Shown one piece after another: positions 52,832-63,949 of a stretch of DNA of 64,000 bases. Source of the DNA: Branchipolynoe longqiensis (taxonomy: Eukaryota; Annelida; Polychaeta; Phyllodocida; Polynoidae); NCBI GenBank assembly GCA_030323885.1, contig CM059188.1:110638763-110702762 (forward strand), written 5' to 3'. The number at the start of each line of letters is the position of its first letter. Positions within the stretch are counted from its first letter, which is position 1. The notes beneath the pieces were generated by a model, which saw only the letters and a program-made list of their open reading frames with translations, made no database searches and was not told the DNA's origin. The translations under genes were made by a program, and so were the position numbers.

Positions 52832-53165
52832 AGAGGGGATGGCCGAATGAGTTTCAGCGTCCATCTCCCGTGTTGGTAGATCGTGGGTTAGAATCCTGGT
52901 CGAGTCAAACCAATGACTTAAAAATTGATACTTGTTGCTTCCTAGCCTGGCACTCGCCATTATTAGGATAGGGCAAGGACTGGTTGGCTCAGTGTCAGGA
53001 TACTGTGACTGAGTTGGATATCAGGTCATGGTGCTGGCGGCCTGGTCTTCCAGTGGGGCAGCACTATAAAGTTGCCATGAGTGCAAACTGTCACAAGTCG
53101 GTACCCGTTCTGATATGACCTTAGATGTTGCTAGGCTGTAAAACAACAACAAACAAACAAACAAA
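52832..53165 (+). mobile_element. SINE1, full-length plus-strand copy
   Basis: Head GGATGGCCGAATGAGTTTCA with an A-box-like start, B box GGGTTAGAATCC, core CAGTGGGGCAGCACTATAAA and GACCTTAGATGTTGCTAGG, and tail AACAACAAACAAACAAACAA. A good reference for the family. Confidence 0.87.
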
Positions 53166-53304
53166 AGTTCTACCAAAAAGCCTGTGTCCGCAGTCACACT
53201 CATTGAATGACAACTACACTGCGACATATGATATCTGTTGTGAAACTAGGACAGCGATTGTTGCCGATGCTGACAAAGACTACGCTGGGGGGGGGGGACC
53301 TCAT

Positions 53305-54330
53305 GAGCCGACTGTGAACCGTCCATGAGCAGACTGTGAGCGGACCATGATCTGACCATGAGTGGATAGTGAGCAGATAATGAGTGGACCATGAGCAAAT
53401 GATGAGCAGACCATGAACTGGTCGTTAGCAGACCATGAGCAGACCATGAGCGGAACGTGAGTGGACCATGTGTCGAGCAGTCAGTGAGTGGACCATGATT
53501 GGACTGTGAACCGACCATAAACAGACCATGAGCGCCCCATGAGCAGAGTGTTAAGAGACCATATGTCGATCGTGAGCGGACCATGAGCGAACCGTGTGTG
53601 GAGCAGTCAGTGAGTGGACCATGATCAGACCGTGAGTGAACCATGAACAGACCATGAGCAGACCGTGAGCGGGCCATGAACAGACTGTGAGCGGACCATG
53701 AGCAGAATGTGAGTGGAACGTGAGTGCACCATGAGAAGACCATGAGCAGAGCATAAGCAGACTGCAAGCTAACCATGAGCGGACAATGACTGGACCATGA
53801 ACGGACCATGACCGAACCATGACTGGACAATGAGCAGACCATACCCGGACCATGAGCAGACCATGAGCCGACCATGACTGAATCATGAATGGACCATGAG
53901 CGGACCATGATCGGACCATGAGTGGACCATGATCGGATTGTGAGCGAACCATGAACATACCGTGAGAGGACATTGAGTGGACTGTCAGTGGAACGTGAGT
54001 GGACCATGAGAAGACCATGAGCAGAACATGAGCAGGCTGCAAGCAGACCATGAGTGGATCATGATCGGACCATGAGCAGACCATGAGCGGACCATGAGCG
54101 GACCATGAGCGGACCATGAGCGGACCATGAGCGGACCATGAGCGGACCATGAGCGGACCATGAGCGGACCATGAGCGGACCATGAGCGGACCATGAGCGG
54201 ACCATGGATGGATCATGAGCGGACCATGAACGGACAATGAGCCGACCATGAGCCGACCATGAATGGACCATGAGGGGACGATGATCGGGCCATGAGCGGA
54301 CATGGACAGACCATGAGCAGACCAGGTCCG
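53305..54330. repeat. 11-bp minisatellite GACCATGAGCG, about 90 units
   Basis: Degenerate units at both ends surround a perfect run at about 54068-54205. Eleven is not a multiple of three and the minus-strand unit has no stop in any frame, so all three minus frames are open for up to about 250 codons (MVRSWSAHGPL repeats). It is not a gene. Confidence 0.94.
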
Positions 54331-55100
54331 GCAGCGACTTGCCCGGGTCGGCGCTGACAGCTCTCTGATTGCTCGAAGCTGGTGCCATCCAATGGTTAGT
54401 TGGTGCTAAATCAGCACTTGGCGACATGGTAACGAGGCTTCTTTACTGCCGCTGTGAGACACCGCCTCAAATATTAATATGGCGGGAAGAAACATTTAAA
54501 TAATCCACCCCAAGCTGCAGCGGTGGTTTGTAAACGCAATTATCCCCCCCACCCACACCCACCCACCCAAAGCGCATGCTGCCGGTGTCGGCAGGCGAGG
54601 GGGGGGGGGGGAGCAAGGGGAGGTGGTGCACCAGGAACCCTGAATCCCGAGGTACTTCCGACTGGCGATAAAGGAGGGAGGAGCATACTTCCGGTGGACA
54701 TTAGCGTCAGTTCAAATAGATTCAGTGTCGCTGAAATGCACCAGGCGGCGTGATATGTCCACATCGGAATGACAATTACCGAGGCATGCGCTCTATGGGC
54801 ATGTGGTTTACTGCGCAGCCTCCACGGCGCATCGCGGCCAATCGCCAATCACAGGCCTGGCAGAGTCCTGCGCGGGTCAAAAAGAGCACATTGTTGTATA
54901 TTTTGGCAGAGTAATTTATTCTTCTGAGTAATTCTGTTAGGTTAAAGTACTTGAGTTAAAAATAATACTTTTGCGACCGTATAGGTTTTTACAGGCAGTT
55001 TATTTGTTTGTGTCTAAATTGAAGAGTATGTGATATTAGTTCAGGGGGAGTCAGTAGAACAGTGTGATATATATACAAGATATTCAACTTATTTCTATTT
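54331..55100. other. No recognised gene
   Basis: Contains C- and G-runs near 54545 and 54600 and otherwise ordinary sequence. No supported feature. Confidence 0.4.
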
Positions 55101-55103
55101 GTT

Positions 55104-55444
55104 TCAAGTTTCATAGTCCGATGGTTTTGAATTTCTGTATTTTTTCTGAGATAAATACATTAGATCGATCACTAGTATCTACTTTACATTAGTTCAAAGT
55201 TACTTTTATTTTAAATAGTAAACTTTTGAGATATTTTGAGTGTAAACATGGAAAATTAGTTTTGGCAGCAGTGGCAAAACTCTGACACCATAGACTTCTG
55301 CCGTAACAGGTTCTGTTAAATTGACTCGGTATTGCCTTCTATGCAGAATTAAATGCCTAATAAGTGCATCAGTATCTAAGTTAGATATATAAAATTTGTA
55401 CTGATTTTGAAAATTTGATATTTCGTCGGACTATGCAGCTTTAA
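55104..55444 (+). mobile_element. MITE family M1, best-preserved ends
   Basis: Left TTCATAGTCCGATGGTTTTG; right TCGTCGGACTATGCAGCTTTAA. The interior has TTACTTTTATTTTAAATAG and CATAGACTTCTGCCGTAACA. Confidence 0.78.
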
Positions 55445-55985
55445 TGTCTGCTCTGTTTTTGGTTCGATGTACATGTTCGCTTTTGCAGATAGGTTCAAAT
55501 CTGCTTACTTATTGGAATTGCGTAATATCTTGGGCGTAATGCTATTTTGAAAATATTAATCTACTTGGGAGAGGATGGTGAAGGAGTTATTACGGAGGTG
55601 AGACAATTATGCCCAAAATCAGAATTTGCTGCCCAGATTAAGTCCCGGTTTTAAACTATAATGGCATTCTCTTTAAAACGTGAGGATTTTAGATGTAAAT
55701 TCGCGACAAGATAAATACCAGTTGGACTGGTTCATTAACGCCAATAGGCGATTTTTACTCATTTTGTGCTGAGATCATTAAACAAACAACCAAAAAGGTT
55801 AATTTGCACATTGGCTATATTCGCCACTTTCTCCACGCTTGAGCCACACAATTGTTTAGTATCACTTCCTCGACCTCGTCAATGACAAATGTCACCGTGC
55901 GCTTGTATCGCAGGCATTGTAGTGGTGTGCAGGTCGCCAAATGCGGAAAGCTGGAAAGAGGCGGCCCGGCTTGATGTAGATTCTA
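55445..55985. other. No recognised feature
   Basis: Non-coding sequence ahead of the 52-bp minisatellite. Confidence 0.4.
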
Positions 55986-56082
55986 CATGGTGCTGGTGTC
56001 ATGGGGAGGGTGCATTTTGTAGTACATTCTAAAGATTGCTACTGGCAAAGATATTGTGCATTGTTGTAGTACATTCTAAGCA

Positions 56083-56145
56083 TTATAGCGATATATCGAA
56101 TGGTAGACAGGAAGTGTGAACACTTATTTGTCTCTCATTTTCTTT
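56083..56145 (-). mobile_element. LINE A terminal 60 bp, minus strand
   Basis: AGCGATATATCGAATGGTAG, ACAGGAAGTGTGAACACTTA and TTTGTCTCTCATTTT form the exact complement of the LINE A end at 15.09-15.14 kb. It is directly next to an inverted SINE3. Confidence 0.8.
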
Positions 56146-56149
56146 TTTG

Positions 56150-56462
56150 TTTTGGTACATTAGTTGTCCCAAGCAGGGGAAATCCCAGTCACAGACGACT
56201 GGTCTTCCCCACTCCACTGCTGGTCGATAGAAAGCCTGAGCCTACACTTTTACTGACCCAAGGGATTTTTAACCTCCCACACCACATAGACATGGTGTGA
56301 GAGAAACCGGCCTTTGATGACGCTGTAAGTTATACACAGCAGTGGAAATCCAAATTGCCAGAGCTGGGGGCATGGGGAATCGAACCACTGACCCTCAGAT
56401 TAGGAGTCTGACCTAGAAAAAAGTCAGACACTCTAACCACTCCGCCACAGAGAACGCCAAGG
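56150..56462 (-). mobile_element. SINE3 copy, minus strand
   Basis: The complement reads head TCTCTGTGGCGGAGTGGTTA (right end), B box GGTTCGATTCC, CCAGCTCTGGCAATTTGGAT, GGTTAAAAATCCCTTGGGTC and the end CTGGGATTTCCCCTGCTTGG. Full-length. Confidence 0.82.
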
Positions 56463-57081
56463 TTAGGGTGCATTATGTGGTGTGTTCTAAATACTGCAAT
56501 AGTCAATGGGAGGGTGGATTTTGTAGTACACTCTAAATATTGGTAGGTTCAAAGGAAGGGTGCATTGTTTGGTCTGTTCTAAATACTGCTAGAATGAAGG
56601 GGAGAGTGCATTTTGTAGTACATTCTAAATAGTGGTATGGTCAAGGGGAGGGTGCATTTTGTGGTCTGTTCTAAATACTGCTAGAATGAATGGGAGAGTG
56701 CATTTTGTAGTACATTCTAAATATCGGTAGGGTCAAGGGGAGGGCGCAATTTGAGGTATCCTCTACAAACTGCTAGAGTCAAGGGAAGTAGTCCATTGTA
56801 TGGTGTGTTCTAAATATTGTTAGAGTCAAATAGGGTGCAATGTGTGGTGTGTTCTAAATACTGCTAGAGTCAAGGGGAGGCTGCATTGTGTGGTCTGTTC
56901 TAAATAATGCTAGAGTCAAGGGGAGGCTGCATTGTGTGGTATGTTCTAAATACTGCTATAGTAAAGGGGAGGGTGCGTTGTATGATGTGTTCTATATAAT
57001 ACTAGAGTCAAAGACTGTGCATTGGGTGGTGTGTTTTAAATACTGCTAGAGTCAAAGAGTGTGCATTGCTGTGTCTTGTTT

Positions 57082-57500
57082 GGTAGTTCTGCTTACATAT
57101 ATTCAGATAGTTCACTTATTATACATAATTTAGGCTAATCAATGAAACATTCCTGAACCTTTCCTGCCACGACCCACATAGTTGCCAATGCGATATACCA
57201 TTCAACCCTTAATTACTACAAGTTTGGCTCGGTGTCTAACAATTCCCTCTATTTACTGCCAATTTCGCAACCCTTGGCGCCATAACTATTTGAATAGATT
57301 AGTCTGTCTTGTGTGGTACTTCTGCTTACAAATATTCAGATAGTGCACTTAATATACATAATTTAGGCTAGCCAATGAAACATTCCTCGGCCTTTCCTGC
57401 CACATAGTGGCTAATGCGATATAGCATTCAATCTTTAATTACTACCATGTTGGCTCGGTGTCAAACAGTTCCATCTATTTACTGCCAATATCGTGACCCT
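57082..57500 (+). repeat. Tandem duplication of ~220 bp
   Basis: TCTGCTTACA(T/A)ATATTCAGATAG ... CTATTTACTGCCAAT occurs at 57082-57290 and 57302-57500, with scattered substitutions. Confidence 0.88.
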
Positions 57501-57572
57501 GCCATTAATTGCAGCGAGCCAAAGCTGGCTGAATAAAGGAGGCTGTCCAACACAGCTTCGTTAGCAGTGCAG

Positions 57573-57948
57573 CGTTGTGTTTTTGTTGGGGTTTTTCATC
57601 TTAGCAACATCTAAGGTCATATCATGATGTGCACTCATGGTGACTTTGTAGTGTTGCTCCATTGTGAAACCAGACCACTGGCACCATGACCCGATATCCC
57701 ACACAGTCACATTATCCTAACACTGTGCTAACCAGTCCTTGCCCTATCCTATTATTGTCGAGCGCTAGAGTAGGTTTGTTTGTTTGAGTTTTATATCCTG
57801 GCAACATTTAAGGTCATATCAAAACGGGCTCAGGCTAGGTGGTGACAAGTATCAATATTATAAGTCATTGGTTTGACTCGGCCAGGACTCAAGCTCCTGT
57901 CATTCTGCAGGGGAAGTCTGCGCTCTATCGATGTGGCCACCATATCCA
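57573..57948 (-). mobile_element. Two SINE1 copies in tandem, both rearranged
   Basis: The first (57573-57770) lacks its tRNA head. The second (57774-57948) has an internal deletion joining ATATCAAAACGGG to CTCAGGCTAGG, and keeps the head (GGTTTGACTCGGCCAGG). Confidence 0.75.
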
Positions 57949-58019
57949 GTGAAAAGGTGATGCTTTAGATGGCGGACTATGGAGCTTTGTTGATTGGGCG
58001 AGAAACCAATGTTTCCAAC

Positions 58020-58262
58020 ATCACGACACTGACGAACCAGTGGTCCACAACTGTTTCATCAAAGGCTGTGGTATGTGCTGTCCTATCTGTGGGATCGTGC
58101 ATATAAAAGAGCCCTTGATAATTATCGGAAAGAGTAGCCTTTGTGGCGTCAGCGGGTTTCCTCCAAAGAAATATGTCAGAATGACCATAATATGTTTGAC
58201 GTCCAATGACCGATGATAACAATGAATGTGCTCTAGAGGCGTAGTTAAATAAAAGAAACTTT
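58020..58262 (+). mobile_element. SINE4 copy, plus strand
   Basis: GACCAGTGGTCCACAACTG, GTGCATATAAAAGAGCCCTT, AGCGGGTTTCCTCCAAAGAA, TTTGACGTCCAATGACCGAT and TGCTCTAGAGGCGTAGTTAA followed by ATAAAAGAAACTTT. The 3' end is the part I recall from molluscs. Confidence 0.8.
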
Positions 58263-58664
58263 CATGACACCAGCTGTACCGATCGCCGTCCCTCACCTGA
58301 TCTGCCAGTGGGGCTCTTTCTTACCAACACATCAGCACACATCAATCACTTATTGATACCACCGTCTCACTCAACACCTACCCGCCCCCTTGACGTGCGC
58401 ATAAAATATAGCTCTCCTCCCCGAGTCGAGCTCCGTGTTCACAGGCGGGCAACCCGTGTGATTAGTTCCGACACGAGTCGTGCGGGGGCGCCACTGAGAG
58501 CCCGCCTAATCACACGTGTGTTCCAGGGGCCATGCCCACCAAGCACCAGAGGGCGTGGTCGGGAGACGTCGAGCCATGCTCGCTAATGGGACCGCTGTCT
58601 AGCACCATTTTGGACTGCATTAACTGACCTCCGCTATGGGCAAACTTGACCCAATTTCCCTGGG
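58263..58664. other. No recognised feature
   Basis: Non-coding; a run of short frames without domains. Confidence 0.4.
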
Positions 58665-60085
58665 CATTCAGGTCCTTAAGAATATAAGGGTTCTCGGGAA
58701 ATGTTGGCAATGGTGGGGTGTGAGTAAGTGCTTATTTATGTCATCGGTTCCCGCTGTTGCAACTTGCATGCCGACAACGTCATCATGTAAAGTTGAGTCC
58801 GCTACTCAACTAATAGATTTACCACTCGTTGTGGTCACCAATTATGTGAAGATTAGGACTCGAATCTGTGGTTGTGTAGGCAGGCTATAGTGAAATCAAT
58901 ACCAACAAAGAGAAAGAAAGAGTATAACGTGTAAAGGAAGCGAGTCAAGCCCTCTGGTTTATTATTTATATGGTACATGGGTTCATTGTAGGATATCACC
59001 CCACCCTTTTACCCCAATGGAAAACAAGCATTCTTGGCCCTAGCAATAGGAATCCAGCATTCCTGGTCCCCATGGCTACCAGTGGTCTGCCCACCACCAC
59101 CAAGCTGTGTGGCCCCCCCGGCCACCACCAACCTTGACCCTGAGTGTGGTGATCCTACCCAGCAGAGGGGGAGGGGCTCGGCCCTGAGTGTGGTTACACC
59201 CAGCCCTGCAAGCAGCACTATGTCTATTTACATCCCACTTAGGCACCACCAGCACTTACATATATATACATGCGCTTGGTCATGTACACCTGTTTAGTAA
59301 TAGAACATTTGCATTCCCCCCGATGCCGTTAATCAGAATATTTTACAATCAGTTGCATGTAGGTCATTCTCTGAAACTGGGCACTAAAGTGTGACATTTA
59401 AACCAAAAGTGAAAAACCTTACAAGTAATAGCAAAAAACATAAGCATTCAGGACCTTAAGAGTATAAGGGTTCTCGGGAAATGTTGGCAATGGCGGTGGT
59501 TGTGTAGGCAGGCTATAGTGAAATCAATACCAACAAAGAGAAAGGAAGAGTATGACATGTAAAGGAAGCGAGTCAAGCCCTCTGGTTTATTATTTATATG
59601 GTGCATGGGTTCATTGTAGAGTATCGGCCCACCCTTTTACCCCAATGGAAAACAAGCATTCTTGGCCCTACCAATAGGAATCCAGCATTCCTGGTCCCCA
59701 TGGCTACCAGTGGTCTGCCCACCACCACCAAGCTGTGTGGCCCCCTGGCCACCACCAACCTTGACCTTGAGTGTGGTGATCCTACCCAGCAGAGGGGGAG
59801 GGGCTCGGCCTTGAGTGTGGTTACACCCAGCCCTGCCAGCAGCACTATGTCTATTTACATCCCACTTAGGCACCACCAGCACTTACATATATATATACAC
59901 ATACATGCACTTGGTCACCTACACCTGTTTAGTAATAGAACATTGTCATTCCCCCCTATGCCGTAAATCAGAATATTTTACAATCAGTTTCATGTGTAGT
60001 CCATCTGTGGGTCATTCTCTGAAACTGGGCACTAAAGTGTGACATTGAAACCAAAAGTGAAAACCTTACTAGTAATAGCAAAAAA
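58665..60085 (+). repeat. Tandem duplication of a 0.6-0.75 kb repeat
   Basis: Unit 1 (58665-59440) and unit 2 (59441-60085) both start CATTCAGG.CCTTAAGA.TATAAGGG and contain GGTTGTGTAGGCAGGCTATA, ACAAGCATTCTTGGCCCTA and CTTGACC(C/T)TGAGTGTGGTG. Both end in R6 sequence (GGGCACTAAAGTGTGACATT). Unit 1 has about 140 extra bases at 58715-58858. The ORFs in it are short and shared by both units, but show no domain. Confidence 0.88.
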
Positions 60086-60194
60086 CATTCCAAATAATAG
60101 CAGGATGTTTTTTGGGAAGTTTCTTTGCGGTTATCCAAATAATAGGAGAATGAAAGTTTGCATGTTGTTGTTATGCCACACCTAATAGCCAATG

Positions 60195-60440
60195 TTTACC
60201 TTTTGTGCTGGGGGGGGGGGTCGTTAAACAAACAAAGTTGTGCATATTGCGGAGTTGAAACAAATATATTTCACCTTTTGAATTAGATCTTATGCAAATT
60301 GAGCAAGACATTAACATCACTTGTGTAACATGAAAATCAAAGAGAAATGCAGACCATTATTTTAACATACATAATAAAGTCAAACAAGATTGATTACAGT
60401 TAGCCAACAAAGGTTATGTCTTACAAGAAAAAGGTTTTAA
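60195..60440 (+). repeat. R6 second part with a SINE-like TCGTTAAACAAACAAA piece
   Basis: The G-run and TCGTTAAACAAACAAA at 60205-60235 resemble a SINE end. 60250-60440 matches 48640-48790. The stretch to 60945 holds no further feature. Confidence 0.55.
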
Positions 60441-60948
60441 AAAGTTAGGCTAATTGTATGGCATCGATGTGTAAATTTTCATATTTTCACTTTAGCACAA
60501 AATCATGCAAGTATACTTTTGATATATTTTGGGGAATAGGTTAAATATATATATATATGATTGCTAACATACTTAATACACACAGGCTACAATAATTATT
60601 TGACTTGCTATCAATAGAAGAAAGAATTAGTTATCAGCATCGTGACGTAGAAACCAAACATGTGGTGCCTCGTTTTAGAGAATAACCCAGGACCTTCAGG
60701 ACTCACCATCGTGATACATGTATATTACACTTGCCCATGACTAATCTGCAATTGCTTGGCTGTGGATATGACAACGGAAATCTCTCAGGGTATATTCCTG
60801 ATGAACTACTGATAAAGAGTGTAATGAGATGTATCGGGGGCTGAACAGTGTGAGCTGCTGCTACCTGGTGGTTCATGTTCACACTGGACCTATTCTACTG
60901 ACAGGGATGCCACCTAGTGGTTCAAGTTTACCCTCGTCACCCACCTTA

Positions 60949-61283
60949 GCGACCGGGCATGGTGACCGAATCGGTAGAGCGCAGGCTTCCCGTGCAGAAA
61001 GTCGGGAGTTCGAATGCCAGCCGAGTCAAACCAATGACCTATAAAATTGATACTTGTTGTTACCTAATCTAGCACTGAGCATTAATAGGATAGGACAAGG
61101 ACTGGCTTGCACAGTTTCAGGGTAATGTGACTGTGTGGGATATTGGGTCATGGTGCCAGTGGCCTGGTCTCCCAGTGGGACAGCACTATAATTGTTGCCA
61201 TAAGTACACACTGTCAAAAGTCGGTACCCATCCTGATATGACCTTAGATGTTGCCAGGACACATATCTCCAGCGAACAAAATA
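60949..61283 (+). mobile_element. SINE1, full-length plus-strand copy
   Basis: Head CATGGTGACCGAATCGGTAG with AGAGCGCAGG, B box GAGTTCGAATGCC, core CAGTGGGACAGCACTATAAT and end GACCTTAGATGTTGCCAGGA. The tail is degraded. Confidence 0.82.
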
Positions 61284-62154
61284 ACACAATTACTTTAGCA
61301 GCGTTTAGCGAGGTGGCGTATGTCGTTCCTTCGTTGTTAGCCTACTGCTGGTAAACTACAGCGGGTAATCTTAGGACAGGTTCTACTACTTTTAAGTAAT
61401 CGATTACTAGTCTATAATGATGCAGCATCCAGTTTTAATAGCAAGCGCTGATGTTTCAATCAGAATTAAACAGCAGGCAGCTAATGTGAAATATAGAGCA
61501 ATGATCGCAGCACAACTACCCTGGCAGTGCATTGCCTGCTAGACACGCGACTCTTGGGTGGTTTGTAACCTCGACAGTTACAGGCTGCAGCACTGCAGCA
61601 ATATAGAACAGCACCGATAAATCAGTCTGTTCTTCGGTATGAAGATTTAACTTCAGGTGGGGCGGTTGTAGAAGTGGAGGTTACTTTACAACGATAACAA
61701 CAAGTCATTGGAGCAGTACCAGATCACTATGGATCTGGTCCGATTGTAGCTGTGCACTTGCATCCACTAGCCAATGGTTCAGGAGGAAGGGACAGGAAAA
61801 GGTGGGATCTGCAGGCAAGAACAAAGTGAAACAGTGAAAAAGGAACAGGGCAGCACCCAAGCAAACAACTCCATGGATCAAGGGGAGAAGTAAGCCCGGG
61901 AGAAAAAAAGAAAAGAGGGTAGTATTGAGGAAAGAGAAATGAGGAGAGTTGAGTCAAAGGGCCGCATCTCCTTGCTGTATGGAGACACGGACAGAGTAAG
62001 AGGTAAAAAGTGAAATGCTGGCCGGCTCCACCTTCTGGAAGTCTTTTCAGACATTATGAAGGAGGAGTGGGGCCAGCGGATGGGAGATAAAAGAGGTGTG
62101 GATGAACTGCGGTCCGAACAGCAAATGCCAGACTCGTTGTACTGAATAATTAGT
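61284..62154. other. No recognised gene
   Basis: Purine-rich in part (61790-61950), without a credible frame. Confidence 0.4.
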
Positions 62155-62515
62155 GGACTACTCTGCAGGGACAAATAGTTTTGCGCCTGTCTTGACATGT
62201 TCTTGCCGGTGTGAAACCTCTATTTGCTCCCCGAGAGAGTGCTGCTGGTAACTTGCAAAAGCCAGCAGCACTTCAACACTCTTGCAGGCAGCTTTCATGA
62301 AATGTACAATCGCACAAAACACCATACCGGCTCGGTCATCGCCCGGGTTACCAAGGACCGCGCTGCTCGAGCTCATCTTCCGTCGACAGCGGAAAATCTT
62401 TTTTCATGGACGCAACTGTCAGCAGAGAGCTAAATGGAGAGCGGCAGTCAAGTAATGAAAGCAGTCTTTGTCGCATCGCGACCGACAGCATGATGATGAT
62501 GATGATGATGATGAC
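62155..62515 (+). mobile_element. Unit X fused to LINE C terminus
   Basis: Unit X (complement of GTTCTTGCCGGTGTGAAACC etc., 62155-62310) is joined through about 100 bp to the last LINE C codons (SQQRAKWRAAVK near 62425). The full 3' end and a (GATGAT)n tail follow. It has the organisation of a non-autonomous element that borrowed a LINE 3' end. Confidence 0.72.
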
Positions 62516-62988
62516 TCTGCCAAGTACTATGTAGCCCAATCCTTCACATGTCTTGTTACTGCATTGGTAATCGGGTTACTTTCAGCAAGTCTTCCTTCCT
62601 GATTTCCAATGTTACTTTAGGTGACTCATGTATGACTGGTGTATCTGTTACATTATGAATAATATGTCATGAAGATTACCGAATCATCATATATATATTT
62701 GATCCCGTTAAAATTTGACCATCCAAATGGATCTATAGGAGATAACGGCCAGACGCAGCAGGCATACAGTGCTTAGAGCCCCTCACAGGTAGCGCCACTC
62801 TGGTCAATACTGAAACTACACAGGGCCAGTAGATAGAACAGAGGGAGTAGAGTAGAATATAGGGAACTAAATATAGATAGTGTCCTTGTTTATATTCCCG
62901 TCATAGATTTTAGAGCATATAATTATATATATATGACTTCATATTGTTGCAAAAACACTTTGAGCTTTGATACTGAAGTTCATTGACT
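62516..62988. other. No recognised feature
   Basis: AT-rich non-coding sequence. Confidence 0.4.
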
Positions 62989-62990
62989 GA

Positions 62991-63315
62991 CGTTCTCTGT
63001 GGCGGAGTGGCGTTCTCTGTGGCGGAGTGGTTAGAGTGTCTGACTTTTTTCTAGGTCAGACTCCTAATCTGATGGTCGGCGGTTCGATTCCCCGTGCCCC
63101 CAGCTCTGCCAATTTGGATTTCCACCGCTGTGTATAACTTACAGCATCATCAAAGGCCGGTTGCTCTCATACCATGTCTATGTGGTGTGGGAGGTTAAAA
63201 ATCCCTTGGGTCCGTAAAAGTGTAGGCTCAGGCTTTCTATCGACCAGCAGTGGAATGAGGAAGACCAGTCGTCTATGACTGAAATCTCCCCTGCTTAAAC
63301 AACTAATGGACCAAA
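62991..63315 (+). mobile_element. SINE3, full-length copy with duplicated A-box start
   Basis: CGTTCTCTGTGGCGGAGTGG is present twice in direct succession (62991-63010, 63011-63030). The remaining type II tRNA-like head, B box GGTTCGATTCC, body, and end CTCCCCTGCTTAAACAAC ... with an A-rich tail follow. Confidence 0.86.
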
Positions 63316-63597
63316 AAAAAAGAAGAAAAAAAAGATGGAATTAATTTTCGATTCATGAGATTACTGTAAGCAACCTAGAGGAAATAGAATAAGCCAGACC
63401 AAGAAGCATAGACTTGTGTGGAGAGGAAGTGAGAGAGATTCAGGTGGCATACAGGAAGTCAGCAAGGGGGAGTTGGTATGTTCAACCAGGTTTTCAATGA
63501 GAGGAGGGAGCGCATCGTGACTAAGCGCAGTCAGACATTATGTGAGCAGCCAGCGCCGGAAGTCCGGTAACAGGGTCAAGTTGTACCTGTTTACAAT

Positions 63598-63835
63598 TCA
63601 CGTCAGAACCAGTGGTCCACAACTGGTTCATCAAAGGCTATGGTATGTGTGGTCCTGTCTGTGGGAAATAGCATATAAACGGACCCTTGCTGCTTATTGG
63701 AAAGAGTAGCCTATGTGGCGGCAGCTGGTTTCCTCCTAACAAATATGTCAGAATGATCACATGTTTGATGTCCAATAGCCAATGGTAAAAATCAATGTTC
63801 TCTAGAGGCATCGTAAAATAAAACAAACTTTCCTT
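63598..63835 (+). mobile_element. SINE4 copy, plus strand
   Basis: CCAGTGGTCCACAACTGGTT, AGCATATAAACGGACCCTTG, TTTGATGTCCAATAGCCAAT and TCTCTAGAGGCATCGTAAAA followed by TAAAACAAACTTT. Close to the copy at 58.0 kb. Confidence 0.8.
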
Positions 63836-63949
63836 TACAATTCAGGTCTGACCAGTCTCAGGTGGAATCTCGATGGACAATTCCTACACAACCTGCCGAA
63901 TTGGAATGGGACCAAATCTGATGTAATCGATTTCAGTTAAAGTTGGTAG

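Larger units (their letters stand above)
55990..57075 (+). repeat. ~52-bp minisatellite, interrupted by a nested insertion
   Basis: Units read GGGTGCATT(T/G)TGT followed by (G)GT(A/C)(T/C)(A/G)TTCTAAATA and CT(G/T)GTAGAGTCAAGGGG. Two units precede and about twelve follow an unrelated stretch at 56083-56462. Confidence 0.85.

Noticed and set aside
53246..54303. 250-codon frames on minus (MVRSWSAHGPL repeats)
   Set aside because: Product of the stop-free 11-bp unit; all three frames are equally open.
60961..61030. Possible tRNA gene (A and B boxes present)
   Set aside because: The acceptor stem does not close and the sequence continues into the SINE1 core; it is a SINE head. The same applies to the heads at 21.85, 52.84 and 63.0 kb.
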